A stretch of 64,000 nt of DNA, from the NCBI GenBank assembly GCA_036841525.1, contig DAITVZ010000002.1:1-64000 (forward strand). Direction: 5' to 3'. Source of the DNA: JAAYEA01 sp012689325 (GTDB lineage: Bacteria > Chloroflexota > Anaerolineae > JAAYEA01). The notes beneath the pieces are model-generated. The model saw only the letters and a program-made list of their open reading frames with translations. It searched no databases and was not told the origin of the DNA. The position numbers and the translations under genes are program-made. Every line of letters begins with the position of its first letter. Positions within the stretch are counted from its first letter, which is position 1. Positions 1 through 8,588 of this stretch are shown here, one piece after another.

Positions 1-481
1 AGTGCGCGCCGAGATAGAAGTCGCTATTGACCGTGGTAATGCGCCCGATGACGCCCGACTCGAGAAAGGCGCGTAGCCGACGGATATTCGCATTGTATCG
101 TCGGTTCTGGATCACCGCAAAGATTCGGTTGGCCTTCCTGGCGGCCTCGATCATCTTGTAGGCGTTCTCCATGGAATCGGCCAAGGGCTTTTCCCCCAGC
201 ACATGGCACCCGTGCTCCAGCGCTTCCAGCGTGACCGGCATGTGCGCATCGGGGATCGTGCAGTTGAACACCACGTCGGGTTGGGTGCTCTGCAGCACGC
301 GGCCCAGGTCGGTATCCAGCACCGCGTCCTTGAGCCCAAACTCGGCCGCCTTCTCTTCCGCGGCCGCTCGATTGATGTCCACCAGCCCCACGAAGGAAAG
401 CCCCTCCATCTCTTGGGCCGCCTTGAACCAGGCCCGACTGATTCCTCCACAACCCACCAGAACTGCCCTTGTCACAACCAT
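1..481 (-). CDS. Gfo/Idh/MocA family NAD(P)-dependent oxidoreductase (3' end outside window)
   Basis: Translation on the minus strand from the ATG at 481 runs open to the window edge (about 160 residues). It begins MVVTRAVLVGCGGISRAWF, a Rossmann-fold dinucleotide site (GCGGIS), followed by VGLVDIN, VVFNCTIPDAH and LGEKPLADS. The EKP signature with its catalytic lysine is diagnostic of Gfo/Idh/MocA dehydrogenases. These oxidise or reduce sugars, inositols and sugar derivatives with NAD(P) in the cytoplasm. The start is supported by GGAGG five bases upstream. It is the last visible gene of a minus-strand set with the DMT transporter and beta-mannosidase, so a role in metabolising the released sugar is likely. 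The substrate cannot be read from the sequence. Confidence 0.9.
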   Translation of the reverse strand, partial: MVVTRAVLVGCGGISRAWFKAAQEMEGLSFVGLVDINRAAAEEKAAEFGLKDAVLDTDLGRVLQSTQPDVVFNCTIPDAHMPVTLEALEHGCHVLGEKPLADSMENAYKMIEAARKANRIFAVIQNRRYNANIRRLRAFLESGVIGRITTVNSDFYLGAH

Positions 482-515
482 GTTGCCTCCATCCGTGCGA
501 TTCTATGCTCGCTCC

Positions 516-1362
516 CTATCCCCCGGACAGGTTGATCAATGCCACCGCTACCACCGCAATCGCGATGCCCGCCAGGTTCGCCCGCAAGCTTTTCCCGCCA
601 GAGCGCCATCCCAGCGAGCGAGGTCACAATGATGCTTGCGGCGCTCGTCACAGGAAAGACGACGATGCCAGGCAGAGCGTTTAGGGCAAGCAGCAGGGTT
701 TGCGTCGCCCCCAGGTTGACCAGCCCCAGCGCCAGGCCCGCCCACACATCGCCCAGCGAGATGCGCGATCCCGAGCGCCACAGGCCAGCCGTGGACATCA
801 GCGCGGCGACCACAAACAGCACCAGCGCATAGATCGAGCGTTCCGATTCCGGTCCCCATACATCAAAGGCCTTGGCCGCCAGATTCGTGCCACCCGCCGA
901 GAGGAACAGGAGCCCGATGAACAGCCCCTCCGCCAGGAGTGCCCCACGAGTACCCTCCCCTTCCCGCATGCTCAGCAGCGGCAAAGCCAGCAACACCGCG
1001 GCCATGCCCACGATCTGCAGGGCGCCCGGGCGCTCCCCAGCATACAGGATGGAGAAGAGGACCGACATGAACACCGAGAGCCGAACGGTGGACCAGGTGA
1101 CCGAGATGCCGTTCCGCCGCAGGCCGCGCATCATCAGCCAAAAGCTGGTCACATACGTCACGCCGCAGACGATGCCCGTGATCCAGGTAGCCTGGCTCAC
1201 GGGGGCGCCCAACTGCGGCGCCGCGGCAATGGCGGAGGCCACCGCCGCCACGATATAGTTAATCGCCCCCACGGCCAGCATGTTGCGGCCAGCCACCTGG
1301 CTCTGCTTGGTGATGAGGCTAAAGCCACAGACAAAGACGAGGTTCAGGATGAGATAGTTCAC
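516..1362 (-). CDS. DMT/EamA-type membrane transporter, C-terminus frameshifted
   Basis: This is a hydrophobic protein with about ten predicted membrane segments, the pattern of the drug/metabolite transporter (EamA-like) family of small-molecule permeases. The GTG start at 1362 lies 15 bases after the mannosidase stop. The uninterrupted frame runs to 472, but after ALWREKLAG it becomes a non-hydrophobic Gly/Arg-rich tail that overlaps the next gene. Dropping one base near 585 (GCGGGCG) restores ANLAGIAIAVVAVALINLSGG and a stop at 516, exactly the last helix expected of the family and ending before the next start. So the gene either carries a real frameshift or a one-base sequence error. It is probably a sugar or sugar-acid carrier serving the neighbouring enzymes. 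Substrate unknown. Confidence 0.8.
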
Positions 1363-1377
1363 GCAGCACCCATTTTC

Positions 1378-3888
1378 CTACCTCCAACCCACCTGCACCA
1401 TCTCGGGAGCGAGGCGCGCCCTCCCTGGATGCGAGAGGCGCACCGTTTTGGTCTGCCCGGCCGGGAGATCGAACCAGTTGTCGGAGTAGCGCATCCCCTC
1501 CACCGGAACAAAGAGCCAGACGAAATAGGCGTACCCGTCGCTGCGGAGGTGCGCCACCAGGCTATCGCCATCGCGTTCCCACGTTATGTCGACCTTTGGC
1601 CGGGCCCGCACGAGATCCTTGATCTCAACGAACAGATGCCTGTTCTCCGGCAACACACCGTCCAGCCCGCGCAGCCATAACACCTGCTCGCACCGCGAGC
1701 CGTCGCCCAGGGTCTCCGAATCCAGACAAGCGACCCGCTGCGCGCAATTGGGGCCAACCCGCACCTCCACTTGGCCGCGAGAGGTCACCTCTCCAGTGAA
1801 ACCCATGAGCTGCCACTCCAGGGTGTCCGCAAGCGGCGATAGCGTGTCGTTGGTCACCCACAGGCTGACCGCCCCATCCGCCTCGTCATGGGCCGTAGCC
1901 AGCACCGGCGCGTAGGCTCGCTTGGCAAAGAAGTAGCTGGCCTTGGGGAACGCGTAATAGTCCAGCACCGACCACGATAGCCCCGGCCAGCAATCGTTCC
2001 ACTGCCAGAAGAGGGTGCCCGAGCAGTGGAACTTGCGCCGGCGATAGTGCTCGATGCCGAACTTGAGTCCCTCGGCCTGGCAGATCATAGAGTAATCGAT
2101 ATACTCGGCCAGGTCCTTCGGCAGGCCCGTGTGGGCGCGCATCAGCATGTTGCCCTTGTCCTTGGGGTTATCCTTGTTGCGGAAGAGCAGCCCCTCCGAC
2201 CCAAAGTACAGCTCGCTCTCTGGCACGTTCCGCCGCAACGTCTCCAGCACAGGCGCCGCATGCATACCGAACTCGGAGATAAAGCGTCCCTTGTCCTCGC
2301 CATAGTGCCGATAGGACACGCCTTCCGGGCTCCAGTCGCGTCCGGGTTTCTCGCCAAAGCGGCGGGGCTGCACCATTCCATGCCAGGCCACCCAGTTGTG
2401 CCGGTCGCCAGCCTGGTCGCTGTTGTGGTCGTTCCCGCCGTAGGGGCTCGAGGGCCAGTACGGGCGGCTGGGGTCCAGCCGGCCCAGGATCTCGGGGAGA
2501 TGCTGGTGATAGGTCGCTTTGCCCCCGAAATCGTGCCCGGGATCCGCCCACCGTTCCGTATCTTCGATCCAGTCGTTCTCGTTGTTGCCGCACCATAGCA
2601 CGATACAGGCCCTGTTGCGCAGCCGTCGCACCTGGTACTCGGCCTCGGCCCGCACCTCGGCCACGAACGCCGGGTCACTATCCGGATATAGGGCGCACGA
2701 GAACATGAAATCGTGCCATATCATGATCCCCATCTGGTCCGCCAGCTCGTAGAAGGCGTCCTTCTCCCACTGGCCGCCGCCCCACACCCGCAGCATATTG
2801 CCATTGGCTTCAACCAGGAGTCGCAAGTGCTCCTCGTAGCGGGCAGCGTCGACCTTGCCGCTCAGCAGGTCCGCCGGGATCCAGTCGGCTCCCTTGCAGA
2901 ACACCGGCACGCCGTTGATGACGATGGTAAAGTGCTCTGCGCCCGGCTCATCGGGGTCCGGCGTGCGGTCCAGGGCCACGGTGCGCAGCCCGACGCGATC
3001 GGAATGCGTGTCGAGCGCCTGTCCCTCCCTGGACAGCGTCACCTCCAGGTCGTAGAGCGGCTGATCGCCCATCCCTGCCGGCCACCACAGGCGCGGGTTC
3101 GGCACGCTCAACACGATGAGCGCCCGGCCGTCCTGCACCGCCGCGCTTCCGGCGCAGGCAGCCCCGTCCAGCCGAAGCGCCGCCGACACTTGCAGCGGGC
3201 CGGCCGCAACCCAGCTTTCGACCTCCGCTTCCACCAGCACCACCGCCAAGGCGCTATCCGCCTGCAGCACCCGCACATACGGCCGCGCTAGCCGCGCCTC
3301 TCGGAACCGTTCGAGGCGCACCGGCAGCCAGATGCCCACATTCACGCACCGCGGCGCCCAATCCCAGGAGAACTGCGACTGGGTCTTGCGCACGTGCACC
3401 CGCTCCACGCCGTAGCCGCCCCACTGTCCCGGCACTTCCCGTCCCTGGATGCGCTCCATCACGGGATCGAATCGCACGGCCAGGACATTCCGCCGCCCAT
3501 AGGCCAGCTTGCCCGTCACGTCCAGCACCGCGGGCCGGAACATGTTGCCATGCTCGCCCACCATCTCGCCATTCAGATAGATCGTGGCATAGGTGTCGAG
3601 CCCCTCGCAGGTCAGAAGGTCTCTCTCGCCTGCGCTGGCCGGCGCCTCAGGGCCCGCAAACTCGGCCCGATACCACCACTCCTGGCGCTCCACCCACTGC
3701 ACCTGCTCGACGTTCATATGGTAATACGGATCGGGAATCTGCTTGGCTGCGAGAAGGCTGCTATGCACCTCCCCGGGCACCTGGGCGGGCAGCCAGTCCG
3801 TCTCATCATGGTCTGGCTGGGCGGCCCCATCGGCCAGCCCGGCGCCGGGCCGGTATCCTCGCAGCTTCCACGCCTTGATCTCGCTCAT
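1378..3888 (-). CDS. GH2 family beta-mannosidase
   Basis: An 836-residue exo-acting glycoside hydrolase of family 2 that removes terminal beta-mannose from manno-oligosaccharides or glycans by a retaining mechanism. The order is an N-terminal jelly-roll sugar-binding domain (roughly 1-200), an Ig-like domain, a TIM barrel (about 310-620) and C-terminal beta domains. The acid/base Glu lies in VLWCGNNEN (about residue 433) and the nucleophile in ISEFGMH (about 537). The CGNNEN form and the FWQWNDCWPG motif are typical of beta-mannosidases rather than LacZ enzymes. The start is ATG 3888, preceded by GGGAGGG; upstream in-frame codons lie in the leader and have no ribosome site. No signal peptide is seen, so it acts in the cytoplasm. 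First gene of the mannosidase-transporter-dehydrogenase set. Confidence 0.93.
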   Translation of the reverse strand: MSEIKAWKLRGYRPGAGLADGAAQPDHDETDWLPAQVPGEVHSSLLAAKQIPDPYYHMNVEQVQWVERQEWWYRAEFAGPEAPASAGERDLLTCEGLDTYATIYLNGEMVGEHGNMFRPAVLDVTGKLAYGRRNVLAVRFDPVMERIQGREVPGQWGGYGVERVHVRKTQSQFSWDWAPRCVNVGIWLPVRLERFREARLARPYVRVLQADSALAVVLVEAEVESWVAAGPLQVSAALRLDGAACAGSAAVQDGRALIVLSVPNPRLWWPAGMGDQPLYDLEVTLSREGQALDTHSDRVGLRTVALDRTPDPDEPGAEHFTIVINGVPVFCKGADWIPADLLSGKVDAARYEEHLRLLVEANGNMLRVWGGGQWEKDAFYELADQMGIMIWHDFMFSCALYPDSDPAFVAEVRAEAEYQVRRLRNRACIVLWCGNNENDWIEDTERWADPGHDFGGKATYHQHLPEILGRLDPSRPYWPSSPYGGNDHNSDQAGDRHNWVAWHGMVQPRRFGEKPGRDWSPEGVSYRHYGEDKGRFISEFGMHAAPVLETLRRNVPESELYFGSEGLLFRNKDNPKDKGNMLMRAHTGLPKDLAEYIDYSMICQAEGLKFGIEHYRRRKFHCSGTLFWQWNDCWPGLSWSVLDYYAFPKASYFFAKRAYAPVLATAHDEADGAVSLWVTNDTLSPLADTLEWQLMGFTGEVTSRGQVEVRVGPNCAQRVACLDSETLGDGSRCEQVLWLRGLDGVLPENRHLFVEIKDLVRARPKVDITWERDGDSLVAHLRSDGYAYFVWLFVPVEGMRYSDNWFDLPAGQTKTVRLSHPGRARLAPEMVQVGWR

Positions 3889-3939
3889 GGTCCCTCCCCT
3901 CAGCTCGCAGTGGCAATGCCGGCTAACAATCACGCAAAA

Positions 3940-3964
3940 GAGACGTGGTGCGCTCCCACGTCTC
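3940..3964 (-). promoter_or_regulatory. Perfect hairpin in the mannosidase leader
   Basis: GAGACGTGG and CCACGTCTC form a perfect 9-bp inverted repeat around a 7-base loop. It lies between the predicted transcription start (about 3984) and the mannosidase ATG. Read on the minus strand the stem is followed by TTTT. It could be a repressor operator or a short attenuator; the sequence alone does not decide. Confidence 0.55.
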
Positions 3965-3990
3965 GACTCACCGTTCGCGACGACGCGGCC

Positions 3991-4019
3991 ATTGTAAGCC
4001 ATATGGAAACGGGCGTCAA
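3991..4019 (-). promoter_or_regulatory. Sigma70-type promoter of the mannosidase operon
   Basis: On the minus strand TTGACG is followed after 17 bases by TACAAT. The predicted start of transcription near 3984 gives a leader of about 96 bases that contains the 9-bp hairpin. Confidence 0.7.
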
Positions 4020-4074
4020 ACCAGGCCTACCGCGCTCCTACACAGCCTCTCGGCGCCCAGGCGCGGCCCCCCTT

Positions 4075-4102
4075 TTGACCCCGCCAGCGTCGATGGTATG
4101 AT
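4075..4102 (+). promoter_or_regulatory. Sigma70-type promoter of the sugar isomerase gene
   Basis: TTGACC, 16 bases, TATGAT. It lies 60 bases upstream of the isomerase start and is divergent from the mannosidase promoter. Confidence 0.7.
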
Positions 4103-4164
4103 GGCGCATCGGCAGGCCGCTCCTGCGCCGCGGCGGAGGCTAGCCCATCAGAGGAGGAGAGCGC

Positions 4165-5025
4165 ATGATCTTTTGCGTTTCGCCGGAGCCATACCTGGAT
4201 CTGCACGGCTACACCGCCCAGTCCGTTGAGACGCTGCTGGCCACACTGGCGTCTCTGGGGATCGGCGGGATCGATTTCGACTATCCCCCGCCCGTTGAGG
4301 AGCCTGCTTGGCTGGAAAAGGCCCAACTGGTCCTATCCGCCGCGCGCCGACGCGGGATGGGCATCTCTGTGCACGGCCCATTCCTCGATATCAGCGCCGC
4401 AGACCCCCAGGCACGCATGGGCTCGGTGGCCGCGCACCAGAGGGCGCTGGCCCAGATCGCCCAACTGGGGCGCGGGTTCACCTACGTGCTGCACCCGGAA
4501 GCGGGAAACAACCAGCGGCAGCCCGGCGATGATCAGTTGCGCGAGGCGATGTGCCATCAGAGCCTCGCCGAGCTCGTGCCCCTGGCGCGACAGAGCGGGG
4601 CGCGCTTGGCGCTGGAAAACATGCGCTACCGCGCGGACAATCCCAATCGCACGGGCATGTACACCGACCGGTTGGCCGAGATCCTTCGCGGGCTGGAAGA
4701 GAATATCGTCGGCATCTGCTTCGACGTCGGGCACGGCTATCTTAGCGAGGGCGATGGGCTCTATGACGCCTTCCGTCGGCACGCCTCCCGGATCATCCAC
4801 GTCCATCTGGCGGATAACCAGGGGGTCGAGGATGACCACCTCGAGCCTGGGCAGGGCCGCATCGACTGGCGCAGGTTCTACGAGGGAGTGCGGTCCAGCC
4901 AGTACGGCGGCATGCTGCAGCTCGAGGTGAACCCGGCAGACGGCGAGGATCCCTTGGCCTTCTATCGCCGCAATCAGCAGTTTTTTGCGCGACTGGCCGG
5001 CTTGCGCAGCGCTGAGGGCTCCTGA
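4165..5025 (+). CDS. Sugar phosphate isomerase/epimerase (xylose-isomerase-like TIM barrel)
   Basis: A 286-residue AP-endonuclease-2/xylose-isomerase-like TIM barrel. Members isomerise or epimerise free or phosphorylated sugars and hydroxy acids using a divalent metal. Visible metal and active-site motifs are HGPF (about residue 75), LALENMR (about 150), CFDVGHG (about 190) and HVHLADN (about 215); the late Glu in LQLEVNP would complete the metal site. The start is the ATG following GAGGAGGAG. It has its own promoter and precedes rluB, from which it is separated by a second promoter, so it is probably a single-gene unit paired functionally with the divergent mannosidase operon. The exact sugar is unknown. 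Confidence 0.85.
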   Translation: MIFCVSPEPYLDLHGYTAQSVETLLATLASLGIGGIDFDYPPPVEEPAWLEKAQLVLSAARRRGMGISVHGPFLDISAADPQARMGSVAAHQRALAQIAQLGRGFTYVLHPEAGNNQRQPGDDQLREAMCHQSLAELVPLARQSGARLALENMRYRADNPNRTGMYTDRLAEILRGLEENIVGICFDVGHGYLSEGDGLYDAFRRHASRIIHVHLADNQGVEDDHLEPGQGRIDWRRFYEGVRSSQYGGMLQLEVNPADGEDPLAFYRRNQQFFARLAGLRSAEGS

Positions 5026-5048
5026 GCACCGCCTGGCGCGTGCACCAG

Positions 5049-5076
5049 TTGACCGTGCCCGCGTTCGGTGTACAAT
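5049..5076 (+). promoter_or_regulatory. Sigma70-type promoter of the rluB-cmk-plsC-DUF512 cluster
   Basis: TTGACC, 16 bases, TACAAT. Its -10 region overlaps a possible upstream GTG codon at 5068, which argues that translation begins at the later TTG at 5122. Confidence 0.75.
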
Positions 5077-5121
5077 ATGCCGAGGACATTGGGGCGAAGG
5101 CCAGCCGGGAGGGAAGCTGCT

Positions 5122-5844
5122 TTGGCTGAACGACTGCAAAAGGCGATGGCCAGCGCAGGGGTCGCCTCGCGCCGCAGTTGCGAAGAGCTGATCCGCCAGG
5201 GCCGCGTCCAGGTGAACGGTGTCACGGTCACCGAACTAGGCACACAGGTCGACCTCTCCACGGACCGTGTGACCGTGGATGGACGCCCTATTCCGCGTCA
5301 GGCTTCCGCCGTCTACCTGATGGTCAACAAGCCGCGCGGCTTTCTCTCCACGGCGCGCGACGAGCGAGGTCGCCCCACCGTCATGGACCTGGTGCCGCCG
5401 GGGGACCGCGTCTACCCGGTCGGCCGCCTGGACCTGGACAGCGAGGGGCTGATCCTTCTGACCAACGATGGAGAGCTGGCGAACCTGCTGGCTCACCCCA
5501 GGTACGAGCACGAGAAAGAGTACCGCGCCCTGGTGCAGGGAGTGCCCTGCGAGGCTTTGCTGCAAAAGCTGCGGCAGGGCATCGACCTGGAAGACGGGCT
5601 GGCCACCGCGGACCGGGTCCTGCTTGAGCAAGCCGGCCCCCAAGCCAGTTGGCTGCGGTTGGTGCTTCATCAGGGCCGCAAGCGGCAGGTCCGCCGCATG
5701 TGCGAGGCTATCGGGCATCCCGTGCAGCGGCTCATCCGCGTGCGTGTTGGCCCACTCGAATTGGGCGACCTGCCCAGCGGCCACTACAGGTCGCTGACCA
5801 GACCGGAAATCGACCAGCTCATGAGGATGAAGGAAAAGCCATGA
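5122..5844 (+). CDS. rluB: rRNA pseudouridine synthase, RsuA/RluB family
   Basis: A 240-residue enzyme that converts specific uridines of ribosomal RNA to pseudouridine. The N-terminal S4 RNA-binding domain (LQKAMASAGVASRRSCEELI, about residues 4-60) is followed by the synthase domain with the catalytic Asp in GRLDLDSEGLILLTNDG and the KRQVRRM segment near the C-terminus. I chose TTG 5122 because GGAGGGAAG lies just upstream and the family normally begins here; the earlier GTG at 5068 overlaps the promoter. Its stop overlaps the cmk start as ATGA, so the two are translationally coupled. The order rluB-cmk-plsC is a well-known conserved bacterial arrangement. Confidence 0.9.
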   Translation: MAERLQKAMASAGVASRRSCEELIRQGRVQVNGVTVTELGTQVDLSTDRVTVDGRPIPRQASAVYLMVNKPRGFLSTARDERGRPTVMDLVPPGDRVYPVGRLDLDSEGLILLTNDGELANLLAHPRYEHEKEYRALVQGVPCEALLQKLRQGIDLEDGLATADRVLLEQAGPQASWLRLVLHQGRKRQVRRMCEAIGHPVQRLIRVRVGPLELGDLPSGHYRSLTRPEIDQLMRMKEKP

Positions 5845-6518
5845 CCGTCCCACGCACCATCACCATCGACGGGCCCGCCGCTTCGGGCAAGAGCACCATC
5901 GGCGCCCTGCTGGCCGAGCGGCTGGGGTACCTCTACTTTGATACCGGGGTCATGTACCGAGCGGCCACCTGGGCCGCCCTCGACCATGGCATCGACATCG
6001 CTGACGAGGCCGCAGTCAGCCGCCTGGCCGAGGAGCTGGTCATCCGCGTCACCCCGCCTACCGTGAACGATGGTCGGCAGTACACGGTCTATGCCGACGA
6101 TGTGGACATCACCTGGGAGATCCGCAGCCCGGAGGTCACGAGGAACGTGTCGCCGGTCTCGGCCTATGGCGGCGTGCGCACCGCCTTGACTGAGCAGCAA
6201 CGCCGCATCGCCGGCCAAGGCGCCGTAGTGATGGTTGGCCGCGACATCGGCACTGTCGTGCTTCCCGAGGCCGACCTCAAGATTTATCTGGACGCGACGG
6301 TGGAGACCAGGGCCATGCGCCGCCACCTGGAGAACGTCGCCCGCGGCAACGCCAGCGACTATGACCAGGTTCTGGAAGATATGCGGCGGCGCGACCAGAT
6401 CGATAGCACCCGCGCCATCGCGCCCCTGCGCCCCGCCGACGACGCGATCATCATCGACACCACGGGCCTCGGCATCGAAGAGGTCTTGGCCAAGATCGGG
6501 ACGCTGGTGCAGCGATGA
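5841..6518 (+). CDS. cmk: Cytidylate (CMP/dCMP) kinase
   Basis: A 225-residue P-loop kinase that phosphorylates CMP and dCMP with ATP for nucleotide synthesis. It starts MTVPRTITIDGPAASGKST, with the Walker A loop GPAASGKST at residues 9-17, followed by LGYLYFDTGVMYRA, which is characteristic of Cmk, and VGRDIGTVVLPEADLKIYLDA. Length and motif order match the family. ATG 5841 overlaps the rluB stop and the cmk stop overlaps the plsC start. It is essential housekeeping. Confidence 0.95.
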   Translation: MTVPRTITIDGPAASGKSTIGALLAERLGYLYFDTGVMYRAATWAALDHGIDIADEAAVSRLAEELVIRVTPPTVNDGRQYTVYADDVDITWEIRSPEVTRNVSPVSAYGGVRTALTEQQRRIAGQGAVVMVGRDIGTVVLPEADLKIYLDATVETRAMRRHLENVARGNASDYDQVLEDMRRRDQIDSTRAIAPLRPADDAIIIDTTGLGIEEVLAKIGTLVQR

Positions 6519-7264
6519 TGCGCTTTCAGCGCTTCGCCAAGTCCGTTTTTCGCGCTCTCTGCCGGGTGCTGCTCCGCCTGGATATCACTGGGCTGCAGCA
6601 CGTCCCCCCACAGGGGCGGCTTCTCATCATGATGAACCACGTGCACTTTTTGGACCCCATCGTCGTCAGCGCGTTTATCCGTCGGGACATGGGCATCATG
6701 TCCAAGATCGAGAACTTCTTGCCAGTGCTGGGCTATCTCGTGAAATGGTACGGGAGCTTTCCGGTTCGTCGCGGCGAGTTCGACCTGGCCGCCATACGCG
6801 CTTCGCTGGCCTATCTGGAGTCCGAGCGCGGCCTGTTGATGGCCCCGGAGGGCACGCGCTCCAAGACCGGCGGGCTGCAGCCGGGGCTCGATGGGCTGGC
6901 GCTCTTGGCGATCCGCGGCGACGCGCCCATCTTGCCCGTGGCGATCCACGGGCACGAGGCTTTCTTGGATAACCTCAAGCGCCTGAGAAGGACCCCCTTC
7001 CACATGACCATTGGCCAGCCCTTCCGGCTGATCCTGCCCGAAGGCGCCGAAAACGGCAACGGCCAGAGGCGGGTGCATCTTCAGCGGTCCACTCAGGCCG
7101 CCATGTACGAGCTGGCTCGCCACCTGCCGGAGGCGTATCGCGGCGTCTATGCCGATCTGGAGAACGCCCCGCAGGGCTATATCCAGCGCATTGCGCCGTC
7201 CCACGACTCCGCCTTTCGGCCCAAGGGCAGCCAGGCCGCCCAGCGAGAAGGGGTACGCCCGTGA
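6515..7264 (+). CDS. plsC: 1-acyl-sn-glycerol-3-phosphate acyltransferase
   Basis: A 249-residue membrane-associated acyltransferase that adds the second acyl chain to lysophosphatidic acid in phospholipid synthesis. The catalytic HX4D motif is NHVHFLD (about residues 42-48), followed by SFPVRRGEFD and the APEGTRS substrate motif (about 110). It overlaps the cmk stop through ATGATG, so a second ATG three bases later is equally possible. It is coupled to cmk and to the following DUF512 gene. Confidence 0.9.
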   Translation: MMRFQRFAKSVFRALCRVLLRLDITGLQHVPPQGRLLIMMNHVHFLDPIVVSAFIRRDMGIMSKIENFLPVLGYLVKWYGSFPVRRGEFDLAAIRASLAYLESERGLLMAPEGTRSKTGGLQPGLDGLALLAIRGDAPILPVAIHGHEAFLDNLKRLRRTPFHMTIGQPFRLILPEGAENGNGQRRVHLQRSTQAAMYELARHLPEAYRGVYADLENAPQGYIQRIAPSHDSAFRPKGSQAAQREGVRP

Positions 7265-8580
7265 GACGCAGAGCCAAGACGGCGCATGATCCGGAGCGTT
7301 ACGGCTTGGTCGAGTCCGTCGCGCTTGATGGAATCGCGGAGGAGATCGGCATCCGGCCTGGGGATCGTATTGTCTCGATCAACGGCCATGTCCTGCGCGA
7401 CGTCATCGATTTCCAGTTCTATGGCGCCGACGAGGGCCTCACGATTGCCACGCTCCGGGACCAGCGCGAGATCGTCTACGAGGTCGAGCGGGACCTGGAC
7501 GAGGAGCTGGGAATCGAGTTCGCCGCCCCCACGTTTGATGGCATTCGCCGCTGCCGCTGTCACTGCTCCTTCTGCTTCGTGCATCAGATGCCGCCCGGCC
7601 TGCGTCCCACCCTCTATCTGCGTGACGACGACTATCGCTACTCTTTCCTCTTTGGCAACTTTATCACGCTGGCGAATCTGGATGAGCAGGACTGGGCCCG
7701 GCTCGCCGAACAGCGCATCAGCCCGCTTTACGTCTCGGTGCACGCGACCGACCCGGCCTTGCGCGCCTCGTTGATGGGCACGCCCCAGGCCAGTGACGTC
7801 GTCGGGCAGCTCCGGCGGCTCGGCGAGCTGGGGATCGAAGTGCACACCCAGATCGTCCTGGTTCCCGGCATCAACGATGGAGAGGCTTTGAGCCGGACCC
7901 TGGCCGATCTCGCCGGTCTTTACCCCACCGTGCAGTCCATCGCCCTCGTGCCGGTGGGGCTCACGCGCTACCATCGCGAGGGGCTGCGCACCATGGCCGC
8001 TCAAGACTGCGCCGATCTGGCGCAGGCCATCGCTCCCTATCAAGCCAGCTTTCGCGCGAGCCTCGGCATCGATCTCGTATACCTTGCCGACGAGATCTAT
8101 CTGCAAGCGAATCTCCCCATCCCGCCCGCTGAGCGATACGACGAGTTCGCGCACCTGGAAAACGGCGTCGGGCTGGTGCGCTTGCTGCTGGACGAGTGGG
8201 ACGAACTTCGCCCGCAGGTCAGCGCTGCGCAACCATCGTCCGGGCGTGTGAGCGTGGTCTGCGGCGCCCTCATCGCGCCGGTCCTCGGCCGCATCCTCGG
8301 CGAGCTGGCCGGACTCACGGGCCTCGACTACCACCTGGTTCCTGTCATCAACCAGTTCTTCGGCCCCGGCGTGACGGTGTCCGGCCTGCTGACCGGGCAG
8401 GACGTCGTGGCTGAGCTGCGCCGCCAGGGGATCGGCGATCGCGTGGTGCTGCCGAGGATCATGTTCGACAGCCAGGGCGCCCGCACCCTCGATGACCTCA
8501 CGGTGGAAGGCCTTCAGCACGAGTTGGGAGTGCGCGTGGACCTCGCCTCAAGCCTGAACGAGCTGCTCGCGCTGCCTTAG
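7261..8580 (+). CDS. DUF512 family protein with PDZ-like N-terminus and Cys cluster
   Basis: A 439-residue protein starting at GTG 7261, which overlaps the plsC stop as GTGA. The N-terminus (about 10-75) resembles a PDZ fold (VALDGIAEEIGIRPGDRIVSING). Next comes a cysteine cluster, CRCHCSFCFVHQ (about 98-108), which has the spacing of a radical-SAM-like iron-sulfur site, and then a TIM-barrel-like region (VSVHATDPALRASLMG). The C-terminus is the DUF512 domain. Family members sit beside cmk, plsC and der in several phyla, but the biochemical role is not established to my knowledge. der itself is not present here. Confidence 0.85.
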   Translation: MRRRAKTAHDPERYGLVESVALDGIAEEIGIRPGDRIVSINGHVLRDVIDFQFYGADEGLTIATLRDQREIVYEVERDLDEELGIEFAAPTFDGIRRCRCHCSFCFVHQMPPGLRPTLYLRDDDYRYSFLFGNFITLANLDEQDWARLAEQRISPLYVSVHATDPALRASLMGTPQASDVVGQLRRLGELGIEVHTQIVLVPGINDGEALSRTLADLAGLYPTVQSIALVPVGLTRYHREGLRTMAAQDCADLAQAIAPYQASFRASLGIDLVYLADEIYLQANLPIPPAERYDEFAHLENGVGLVRLLLDEWDELRPQVSAAQPSSGRVSVVCGALIAPVLGRILGELAGLTGLDYHLVPVINQFFGPGVTVSGLLTGQDVVAELRRQGIGDRVVLPRIMFDSQGARTLDDLTVEGLQHELGVRVDLASSLNELLALP

Positions 8581-8588
8581 GGGATCAC

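Noticed and set aside
5068..5121. GTG 5068 as start of the pseudouridine synthase
   Set aside because: It overlaps the -10 region; TTG 5122 has a ribosome site and matches the family N-terminus.
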